33,722 bases of DNA from Paracoccaceae bacterium (lineage in GTDB: Bacteria > Pseudomonadota > Alphaproteobacteria > Rhodobacterales > Rhodobacteraceae): NCBI GenBank assembly GCA_021648225.1, contig JAKITE010000016.1, forward strand, positions 1 to 33,722, read 5' to 3'. Shown piece after piece: positions 25,528-32,555 of this stretch. The notes under the pieces are model-generated. The model did not search any database. It was not told where the DNA came from and saw nothing but the letters and a program-made list of their open reading frames with translations. Both the position numbers and the translations under genes were made by a program. Numbering within the stretch: position 1 is the stretch's first letter; the number at the start of each line of letters is the position of its first letter.

Positions 25528-26728
25528 CCCCCGAAAGCCATTACACCAGCGTGAATTCATCATAATGGTGGCAATCCTGACCAGCCTGATGGCGTTGGCC
25601 ACCGATGCAATGCTACCGGCCTTTCCGCAAATGGCCGCTGATCTGGGATTAAGCGAATATAACCATATTCAACTGACCATTTCGCTATTTATGCTGGGCG
25701 CGGGTTTTGGCCAGCTGTTTTTCGGGCCTCTGGCAGATTTTGCCGGACGGCGGGTGGCGATACTTTCGGGCATCGGGGTTTTTATTTTTGGCAGTCTGAT
25801 TTCAATGTTTTCCAGCAGTTTCGAGATAATGATATTGGGCCGCATCATCATGGGCGTTGGCGTGGCGGGGCCGCGCACCGGCAGCATTGCCTTGGTGCGC
25901 GATCAATTTTCCGGGCGCGAAATGGCGCAGGTGATGTCATTTGTAATGATGGTGTTTATTCTGGTGCCTGCGATTGCACCCGCAATCGGCCAAGCGGTAT
26001 TACTGGTTTCTGGCTGGCGCGCGATATTTGCAGTTTTTGTTGTCGTAGCCCTAATTGCATTTTTCTGGATGGCAATGCGACAACCCGAAACCAATCCACC
26101 CGAAAAGCGTGAAAAATTCAGCTGGCGCGGGCTTTTGCGATCTGTGACAATGGTGCTTTCCAACCGGCAAACCATGATTTTCTCAGCGGCGGCGGCCTGT
26201 GCATTTGGCGGATTTATTGCTTATCTGGGCACCGCACAGCAAATATTTGTTGATATTTTTGAGGTTGGCGAGGCATTTCCGGCTTATTTTGCCGCACTGG
26301 CACTGGCGATCGGCGCGGCGGCACTGGTGAATGCAAAAATAGTCATGCATCTGGGTATGCGGCGGGTGGCCAAGGCTGCGTTTTTGGCGGTTTCTGCGCT
26401 ATCTTCGGGTTATCTGGGGGTTCTTTTGATATTTCCGGCAGCCCAGAACCTGTTTGCTTTTATGGCTTGGGCGATGATGGCGTTTTTTGCCACGGGGCTG
26501 TTATTTGGCAATATCAATGCTTTGGCGATGGAGCCAATGGGCAAGGTTGCCGGAGTTGCAGCGGCCTTGATCGGGGCCATTTCAACCGCGCTGGCAGTGG
26601 CGGTCGGCATTCCGATTGGCCAGCTATTTGACGGGCATGTCTTGCCGATTGTTGCCGGTATTGCGGGGCTTTCCACGATTGGTTTTTTGCTTATGATCCT
26701 TGCCGGGCCAGGGCAGCCAGATCCTTAG
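25520..26728 (+). CDS. MFS transporter, Bcr/CflA drug-efflux type
   Basis: A 402-residue, 12-helix major facilitator. The N-terminal half starts with ATDAMLPAFPQMAADLG, typical of the DHA1 Bcr/CflA group. Motif A is GPLADFAGRRVAI between helices 2 and 3, and a GRIIMGVGVAGPRTGS motif is in helix 4. A central loop around residues 190-205 (QPETNPPEKREK) divides the halves. It begins inside the FrnE-like gene (8-base overlap). Its last 38 bases overlap the end of mfd on the other strand, with no terminator between. The exported compound is unknown; the setting with a CoA ligase may mean export of an organic acid or toxin rather than an antibiotic. Confidence 0.9.
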   Translation: MFNPRKPLHQREFIIMVAILTSLMALATDAMLPAFPQMAADLGLSEYNHIQLTISLFMLGAGFGQLFFGPLADFAGRRVAILSGIGVFIFGSLISMFSSSFEIMILGRIIMGVGVAGPRTGSIALVRDQFSGREMAQVMSFVMMVFILVPAIAPAIGQAVLLVSGWRAIFAVFVVVALIAFFWMAMRQPETNPPEKREKFSWRGLLRSVTMVLSNRQTMIFSAAAACAFGGFIAYLGTAQQIFVDIFEVGEAFPAYFAALALAIGAAALVNAKIVMHLGMRRVAKAAFLAVSALSSGYLGVLLIFPAAQNLFAFMAWAMMAFFATGLLFGNINALAMEPMGKVAGVAAALIGAISTALAVAVGIPIGQLFDGHVLPIVAGIAGLSTIGFLLMILAGPGQPDP

Positions 26729-29700
26729 CCAAGGCAAATGCGCCTTTGATTTTGGCGGCATTATTGGGCCAGTCGCGCTGCACCACCACCTTGTTATCGC
26801 GCACTTTGGCCAGCCCTTTTTGGGCATTGATAAAATCAACCAGCCCAGCAGGATTGGCAAATTTATCGTTGTGAAACTGAATGGTCGCGCCTTTTGGTCC
26901 GCCATCCAGCTTGGCAATGCCCGCGCGTTTGCAGGCGTTTTTGATGCGCACGATGTTCATCAACGTGGTGACCTCGCGCGGTAACTTACCAAACCTGTCA
27001 ATCAGTTCGGCGGCAAATCCCTCTAGCTCTACCTTGCTGGTCAGGCTTGACAGACGTCGATAAAGCCCAAGGCGCACATCCAGATCGCTAACGTAATCAT
27101 CGGGGATCAACACCGGCACCCCGAGGTTAATGCTGGGCGCCCAGCTGGTATTGGCATCTGAAAGCCCCTCCAGATCACCGGCTTTCATGCTGGCAATCGC
27201 TTCCTCAAGCATTTCCTGATACAGTTCATAGCCGACTTCGCGAACCTGCCCCGATTGCTCATCGCCCAGAATATTACCGGCGCCGCGAATATCCAGATCT
27301 TGCGAAGCAATGGTAAAACCTGCGCCCAGACTGTCCAATGACCCTAGCACCCGCAGGCGTTTTTCGGCCTGCGCGGTTAGCGGTTTGCGCGGTTTGGTGG
27401 TAAAATAGGCATAAGCGCGGATTTTCGATCGCCCTACCCGACCGCGAATTTGATACAGCTGGCTAAGGCCAAACATATCGGCCCGATGCACAATCAACGT
27501 GTTGGCGGCGGGAATATCAAGGCCGGATTCAACAATGGTGGTGGCCAACAGCACGTCATATTGGCCGTCATAAAACGCATTCATTTTATCGTCCAGCTCT
27601 CCGGCGGGCATCTGGCCATGGGCAACGACTACCTTTACCTCGGGCACTTGTTCCTTCAGAAAATCAACAATATCGGGGATATCTTTGACCCGAGGCACCA
27701 CGTAAAACGACTGACCGCCGCGATAATGTTCGCGCAGCAAAGCCTCGCGCACGGTTACCTGATCAAATTCCGAAACATAGGTGCGGATCGCCAAACGATC
27801 CACCGGCGGGGTGCTGATCAGCGATAATTCCCGCACGCCGGACAGTGCCAATTGCAAGGTGCGCGGGATCGGCGTGGCCGATAACGTCAACACATGCACC
27901 TCTGATCGCAGTTGTTTAAGGCGTTCTTTGTGGGTGACGCCAAACTTTTGTTCCTCGTCAATCACCACCAGCCCAAGGTTGTTAAACCGGATGTTTTCCG
28001 CCAGAATCGCATGGGTGCCGATGACAATATCAACCGTGCCGCGCGAAATCATATCGCGGGTGGTGGCCATTTCGCTGGCAGACACAAAGCGCGACATCTG
28101 CCGGATTTGCACAGGCAGACCACGAAAACGGTCTTTGAAGCTTTGGGTGTGTTGGCGGGCCAGCAGAGTGGTAGGCGCAATGATTGCCACCTGAACGCCC
28201 GACATTACCGCGACAAAGGCAGCGCGCATTGCCACCTCGGTTTTGCCAAACCCGACATCACCGCAGATCAGGCGATCCATCGGTTGGCCCGATGCCATGT
28301 CCTCCAATACGTCCTCAATGGCGTTTAGCTGATCATCGGTCTCATTATAGGGAAACCGGGCGCAAAATTCGGCCCATAGCTCCGCAGGGGGCTGCAAAAC
28401 CTTGCCTTGGCGCAAGGCACGCTCGGCTGCGATGCGGATCAGTTTATCGGCCATATCGCGAATACGTTGTTTTAATGCAGCCTTTTTAGCCTGCCACGCA
28501 CCACCGCCAAGTTTATCAAGCATGCCTTCGTCATGGCCATAGCGGCTAAGTAATTCGATATTTTCAACCGGCAGATACAGCCGCGTTTGGCCGGCATATT
28601 CCAGCGCGATACATTCATGGGGCGCACCAGCGGCAGTGATGGTTTCAAGACCATTATACCGGCCAATGCCATGATCAATATGGACAATCAAATCGCCCGG
28701 CGTCAGCGATTGGGCCTCGGTCAGGAAATTACCGGCCTTGCGGCGTTTTCGATTGGGGCGGATCAGACGATCCCCCAGAATATCCTGTTCGGAAATCACC
28801 GTCAGGCCATTAGCGACAAAGCCGGCCTCCAACCCCCAGATGGCGAGGCTAAGGCTGCCCTTGGGCCGGTCCTTGAACCCAGCGATTTCCGCATGGCCCT
28901 CAACGCCGCTATCCTCCAGCAAGCTGGCAAAACGTTCGCGGGCACCAGCCGAATAACTGGTTAGAATTACATGGCTGGTTTTGCGTTGCTCTGCAATATA
29001 ATCGGCCAAAGCCCCGAAAAGACTGACATCTTCTTGTTGGCGTTCGGCTGCAAAATTGCGCCCTGCCCGCCCGCCAGCATCCAGCACCATCGGGCCGCTG
29101 GGTTGGGGGTTGGGCGAAAACTGGCGGATGGCGCGGCCAGCGATGGCGGCATCAAATCCGGCCTCGTCCAGATAAAGCTGTTCGGGTGGAACCGGTTTAT
29201 ACACCGTCGCCATATGGGATTTGGAATCCAGTGCTGCGACGCGGGTTTGGTATTGTTCAGAAATGCCCTGCCAGCGGGCGTCCAGCATGGCGGTGATTTG
29301 GTCGGTCAACACCACCGGCGCGTCTGGCAGGTAATCAAACAGGGTTTCCATTTTATCATAGAAAAACGGCAGCCAATGTTCCATGCCTTGATGTTTGCGC
29401 CCCTCGGAGACCGCCGCATAAAGCGCATCGTCGCGCCCTGCCGCGCCAAAGGTTTTACGGTAATTGCTGCGAAACCGCTGGATAGATTCTTCATCCAGAA
29501 TAACCTCGGAAACCGGCGCTAGTTCAACACGGCTGATTTTTTCAATGGTGCGCTGGGTGGATGGATCAAACCGGCGGGCACCATCCAGGACATCGCCAAA
29601 CAAATCGAGCCGCACCGGCCCGCTATCACCCGGCGGGAAAATATCGATCAAACCGCCACGCACCGCGTAATCGCCCGGCTCGGTAACGGTTGGCGCACGG

Positions 29701-30143
29701 CTGAAACCGGCGCGTTCAAGATAGGCATATAACTTGTCGGTGTTGATTTGTTGGCCCACATTGGCCACAAACGCGGCCTGCGCCACCACCTGGCGGGCCG
29801 GAACCCGCTGCATTGCCGCGTTAAGCGTGGTCAGCAGCACTGATTTTTGGCTAAACCCGCTCGATAACATTGCCAGTGTTGCCATGCGCTGCGCCGAAAT
29901 ATCGGCGTTGGGGGAAATCCGGTCATAGGCCAGACAATCCCATGCGGGAAAGCTGAAAACCGGCAGGTCGGGCGCAAAAAACCGCAGGGCTTCGACCATA
30001 TCGGCCAGCTGGCGATCATCGCGCAGGACGCACAGAACCACATTATCAGCGCGCGCCGCATGTTGCGCCAACAACAAAGCATCAAAGCCCGACGGCGCGC
30101 CACCGACACGGGTGGTTCCTGTTTCAAGGGGTTTTGTTTTCAT
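26691..30143 (-). CDS. mfd: Transcription-repair coupling factor
   Basis: DNA translocase that removes RNA polymerase stalled at lesions and recruits UvrA. The 1150-residue product has the UvrB-like N-terminal module, the RNA-polymerase-interaction domain at about 480-540 (LTPGDLIVHIDHGIGRYNGLE), the Walker A motif GDVGFGKTE near 622-630, the DEEQ box (VVIDEEQKFGV) near 728, the LSATPIPRTLQLA segment, GRVGRSK in the second RecA domain, and the TRCF C-terminal domain. The frame is open 44 codons further upstream through a Cys-rich, non-conserved stretch that overlaps the neighbouring gene, so ATG 30141-30143 (MKTKPLETG) is chosen. Its 3' end overlaps the MFS gene by 38 bases. Confidence 0.97.
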   Translation of the reverse strand: MKTKPLETGTTRVGGAPSGFDALLLAQHAARADNVVLCVLRDDRQLADMVEALRFFAPDLPVFSFPAWDCLAYDRISPNADISAQRMATLAMLSSGFSQKSVLLTTLNAAMQRVPARQVVAQAAFVANVGQQINTDKLYAYLERAGFSRAPTVTEPGDYAVRGGLIDIFPPGDSGPVRLDLFGDVLDGARRFDPSTQRTIEKISRVELAPVSEVILDEESIQRFRSNYRKTFGAAGRDDALYAAVSEGRKHQGMEHWLPFFYDKMETLFDYLPDAPVVLTDQITAMLDARWQGISEQYQTRVAALDSKSHMATVYKPVPPEQLYLDEAGFDAAIAGRAIRQFSPNPQPSGPMVLDAGGRAGRNFAAERQQEDVSLFGALADYIAEQRKTSHVILTSYSAGARERFASLLEDSGVEGHAEIAGFKDRPKGSLSLAIWGLEAGFVANGLTVISEQDILGDRLIRPNRKRRKAGNFLTEAQSLTPGDLIVHIDHGIGRYNGLETITAAGAPHECIALEYAGQTRLYLPVENIELLSRYGHDEGMLDKLGGGAWQAKKAALKQRIRDMADKLIRIAAERALRQGKVLQPPAELWAEFCARFPYNETDDQLNAIEDVLEDMASGQPMDRLICGDVGFGKTEVAMRAAFVAVMSGVQVAIIAPTTLLARQHTQSFKDRFRGLPVQIRQMSRFVSASEMATTRDMISRGTVDIVIGTHAILAENIRFNNLGLVVIDEEQKFGVTHKERLKQLRSEVHVLTLSATPIPRTLQLALSGVRELSLISTPPVDRLAIRTYVSEFDQVTVREALLREHYRGGQSFYVVPRVKDIPDIVDFLKEQVPEVKVVVAHGQMPAGELDDKMNAFYDGQYDVLLATTIVESGLDIPAANTLIVHRADMFGLSQLYQIRGRVGRSKIRAYAYFTTKPRKPLTAQAEKRLRVLGSLDSLGAGFTIASQDLDIRGAGNILGDEQSGQVREVGYELYQEMLEEAIASMKAGDLEGLSDANTSWAPSINLGVPVLIPDDYVSDLDVRLGLYRRLSSLTSKVELEGFAAELIDRFGKLPREVTTLMNIVRIKNACKRAGIAKLDGGPKGATIQFHNDKFANPAGLVDFINAQKGLAKVRDNKVVVQRDWPNNAAKIKGAFALAKDLAALARQGS

Positions 30144-30181
30144 GGGGCAGCACCTATCGCACAGGCAAAGATTGGACAAGC

Positions 30182-30700
30182 CTAGCTTTGAAATATCAGA
30201 CCGGCAGCCAGTGAATGCACAACGCCGGCAATGGTTGCGGCAATGATGGCAAACATGCCGATCACTTGGTTCCACAATCGTCTACGGTAAAGGATTTTTC
30301 GCAATTCCTCCCCGACCGGTTGCCGGTTTTTCAAATAAAACGCCAGCCTGACGCTGAATATGGCGGGCAAGGCCAAGGGGGTTAACAAAACGAATAATGC
30401 CTGAAAAAACTCGATGTCAAAATAAAATCCGGCGGTGCCGATGCTTGAAAGAAAAAACGTCACCACGCCGATAATCAGTGCGCCGTGTTTGTCAAAATAA
30501 TAAACAATGCGCTGGGCGTTGATATAGGCCATGGTCTCGCATTGTTCGGCAAAAACCCCGCCATGGCGATCAGCGTTGATTACCGCATCATATGGCACGC
30601 CCATGGTCCAGTGCGCGGTCATGGACCAAGCCACCACCACCACGATCCAATACCAGATGCTCCAGAAACTGGTTAGCTCAATAAGTTCATAGCTTAGCAC
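30182..30700 (-). CDS. Four-helix membrane protein, Rhodobacterales type, function unknown
   Basis: A 172-residue integral membrane protein with hydrophobic segments at about 11-31, 74-95, 99-119 and 146-168. Between the first two is the soluble stretch WTMGVPYDAVINADRHGGVFAEQCETMAYINAQRIVYY. From memory, proteins of this look are labelled 'component of SufBCD complex' in Rhodobacterales annotations. I see no iron-sulfur-assembly motif and no suf genes here, so that label should not be trusted. The start is GTG (30698-30700) with GGAGAG six bases upstream; an overlapping ATG is out of frame. It is 38 bases from mfd and probably co-transcribed with it. Confidence 0.78.
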   Translation of the reverse strand: MLSYELIELTSFWSIWYWIVVVVAWSMTAHWTMGVPYDAVINADRHGGVFAEQCETMAYINAQRIVYYFDKHGALIIGVVTFFLSSIGTAGFYFDIEFFQALFVLLTPLALPAIFSVRLAFYLKNRQPVGEELRKILYRRRLWNQVIGMFAIIAATIAGVVHSLAAGLIFQS

Positions 30701-30773
30701 ATAACTCTCCGAAATCCTGTGGCTAACCTAGACCTTGTGGGTTGGAATTCAACCGGCAAAACCGTGATTTTAC

Positions 30774-30802
30774 TTGAGATTTCGGGCTGGCGTGGCATAA
30801 AT
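30774..30802 (+). promoter_or_regulatory. Probable hemB promoter
   Basis: TTGAGA (30774-30779), 17 bases, ATAAAT (30797-30802); with 16-base spacing the -10 reads CATAAA. A start near 30808 would give a 20-base leader to ATG 30831. The upstream ATG at 30801 falls inside the -10 and so cannot be the hemB start if this promoter is real. Confidence 0.5.
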
Positions 30803-30830
30803 GCAGAATATCATGCCAAAGGACAATGCC

Positions 30831-31832
30831 ATGCCGATTATCACCGCCCCTTTTCCGCTTGCGCGGTCCCGTCGTCTGCGCCGCACCGATTGGTTGCGCG
30901 ATATGGTTAGCGAAAATGCGCTGACTGTGGATGATTTGATCTGGCCGATATTTTTACGCGAAGGCAGCGGTGTTGTTGAACCGGTTTTGTCTATGCCGGG
31001 CGTTAATCGCCTGTCGGTTGACGAGGCGGTAAAGGCGGCAAATCAGGCCGCCGCGCTTGGCATTCCGTGCATTGCACTGTTTCCCTATACCGAAGCAAAA
31101 GACAAAAACCCCGAGTGTTCCGAGGCCATAAACCCCGATAATCTGGTTAACCGCGCCACCCGCGCCATCAAGGCCGCTGTGCCCAATATCGGCATCCTGC
31201 TGGATGTGGCGCTGGACCCGTATAATTCCGATGGCCATGACGGGCTGGTGCGCGACGGTATTATTCTGAACGACGAAACCCTGATGGTGCTGGAACAACA
31301 GGCATTGGTGCAGGCGGGGTCCGGTGCGGATATTTTAGGGCCGTCCGATATGATGGACGGGCGCATCGGCATTATCCGGCAAGCGTTGGAGGCCAATGAT
31401 TTTAGCGATGTGGCGATCATGTCTTATTCCGCCAAATTCGCCAGTGCCTTTTATGGCCCGTTTCGTGATGCGGTCGGGGCCAGCGGCGCGCTTAAGGGTG
31501 ACAAAAGCACCTATCAGATCAATGCTGCAAATTCGGACGAAGCCCTGCGCGAGGTGGCGCGCGATATTTCCGAGGGGGCCGATATGGTGATGGTCAAACC
31601 CGGCATGCCCTATCTGGATATTTGCCAGCGGGTTAAATCCGAATTTAATGTGCCGGTGTTTGCCTATCAGGTGTCGGGCGAATACGCGATGATTGCCGCG
31701 GCAGGTGCCAATGGCTGGATCGACCAGGAAAAAGCCATGTTTGAATCACTGCTGGCATTCAAACGGGCTGGATGTGACGGAGTTTTGAGCTATTTCGCGC
31801 CGGAAGTAGCGCGGTTACTGGCTGAAAACTAG
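30831..31832 (+). CDS. hemB: Delta-aminolevulinic acid dehydratase (porphobilinogen synthase)
   Basis: Condenses two 5-aminolevulinate molecules to porphobilinogen for heme, siroheme and, where present, bacteriochlorophyll. From ATG 30831, preceded by AAAGGA, the product has 333 residues, the family norm; the frame extends ten codons further but that ATG lies in the promoter. The Schiff-base lysines are Lys202 (SYSAKFASAFYGPFR) and Lys256 (MVMVKPGMPYLD). The region that carries the Zn-binding cysteines in E. coli-type enzymes reads LLDVALDPYNSDGHDG (residues 123-138), with Asp in place of Cys, which is the Mg/K-dependent or metal-independent type known from Rhodobacter, Bradyrhizobium and Pseudomonas. 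Confidence 0.97.
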   Translation: MPIITAPFPLARSRRLRRTDWLRDMVSENALTVDDLIWPIFLREGSGVVEPVLSMPGVNRLSVDEAVKAANQAAALGIPCIALFPYTEAKDKNPECSEAINPDNLVNRATRAIKAAVPNIGILLDVALDPYNSDGHDGLVRDGIILNDETLMVLEQQALVQAGSGADILGPSDMMDGRIGIIRQALEANDFSDVAIMSYSAKFASAFYGPFRDAVGASGALKGDKSTYQINAANSDEALREVARDISEGADMVMVKPGMPYLDICQRVKSEFNVPVFAYQVSGEYAMIAAAGANGWIDQEKAMFESLLAFKRAGCDGVLSYFAPEVARLLAEN

Positions 31833-31858
31833 GCCAATTTGCGCCTATATTTCGGGGT

Positions 31859-31901
31859 TTGCTAGCGCGATTGTGGAATATATGGTATGGTCAACTTGAC
31901 C
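31859..31901 (+). promoter_or_regulatory. Promoter-like pair and palindrome before the SYLF lipoprotein
   Basis: TTGCTA (31859-31864), 16 bases, TATGGT (31881-31886), followed at 31889-31901 by the perfect palindrome GGTCAA-C-TTGACC. The palindrome would cover the transcription start, which fits a repressor operator. A GAATC (GANTC) site lies at 31915. All of this is inference from pattern. Confidence 0.35.
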
Positions 31902-31939
31902 AGCGCAAGACTGGGAATCAGGCATTCAGGAGCAGACAG

Positions 31940-32530
31940 ATGAAAAATTCAACCAAACCATTCACCCGGGCATTCACCCGGCGCAGATTTATTGCAACCA
32001 CGGCCATTGCAGGCGGTGCGGTGCTTGCCGGTTGCAGCAAAGATGGCAGCGTCACCGGCACGGCTGAGCAGATCGACAATCATGTTGATGCGGCATTGCA
32101 AGAAATGTATGCGACTTTTGCGGGATCAGAAGCCTTTACAAGAAACGCGGTCGGCGTGTTGGTCATTCCAAACATCACCAAAGCCGGGTTGTTTTTGGCA
32201 GGGTCCTATGGCGAGGGCGCATTGCGGATTGGCAATGCTACGGTAGATTATTTTTCCTTTGCTTCCGCATCCTTCGGCTTGCAAGTCGGCGCACAACAAT
32301 CCACGCAAGTGTTGTTTTTCCTGACCAGTGACGCTTTGCGTGATTTTCGCACCAGTGACGGGTTTCAGGTCGGCTTGAATGCCGAATTTGTTGCGCAAAC
32401 TGAAGGTGCCAATTTTGGTATTTCTTCAGTGACCTCAAACAAACCTATTCTTGGCATTGTATTTGGCCAACAAGGGTTGATTGTTGGGGCCAGTTTAGAG
32501 GGCGCTAAATATTCACGCCTTATCCGGTGA
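31940..32530 (+). CDS. SYLF-domain (DUF500) lipoprotein with Tat-type signal
   Basis: A 196-residue predicted lipoprotein. The N-terminus has a twin-arginine-like motif (TRRRFIA, Arg14-Arg16), a short hydrophobic stretch and the lipobox LAGC with Cys32. The rest is a SYLF/Ysc84-like lipid-binding domain: AVGVLVIPNITKAGLFLAGSYGEG, FFLTSDALRDFRTSDGFQVG and the end GLIVGASLEGAKYSRL. Eukaryotic SYLF domains bind phosphoinositides; the bacterial role is unknown, possibly at the envelope. The start is ATG 31940 with CAGGAG upstream; the frame is open 27 codons earlier without a ribosome-binding site. A 12-base tandem repeat (31959-31982) lies in the signal region. It follows hemB by about 107 bases. 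Confidence 0.87.
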   Translation: MKNSTKPFTRAFTRRRFIATTAIAGGAVLAGCSKDGSVTGTAEQIDNHVDAALQEMYATFAGSEAFTRNAVGVLVIPNITKAGLFLAGSYGEGALRIGNATVDYFSFASASFGLQVGAQQSTQVLFFLTSDALRDFRTSDGFQVGLNAEFVAQTEGANFGISSVTSNKPILGIVFGQQGLIVGASLEGAKYSRLIR

Positions 32531-32554
32531 CGGTGCGTGGTTTCCCACGCACCG
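32531..32554. terminator. Hairpin filling the gap between convergent genes
   Basis: CGGTGCGTGG (32531-32540), loop TTTC, CCACGCACCG (32545-32554): a perfect ten-base stem that exactly fills the 25-base gap between the SYLF-gene stop and the tyrS stop. There is no T run on either side, so it may be a shared, weak or factor-assisted terminator or an RNA 3'-end stabiliser. Confidence 0.6.
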
Positions 32555-32555
32555 G

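Noticed and set aside
24982..25602. 206-residue minus-strand open frame across the FrnE-like gene
   Set aside because: Antisense shadow; the plus-strand frame carries a CPWC site and couples to both neighbours.
30144..30275. 44-codon upstream extension of mfd
   Set aside because: Cys/His-rich, overlaps the end of the membrane-protein gene, and lies before the natural MKTKPLETG start; the apparent zinc-finger look (CHHCRNHCRRC) is a frame artefact.
30801..30830. Upstream ATG codons of hemB
   Set aside because: The ATG at 30801 overlaps the proposed -10 hexamer and has no ribosome-binding site; ATG 30831 has AAAGGA.
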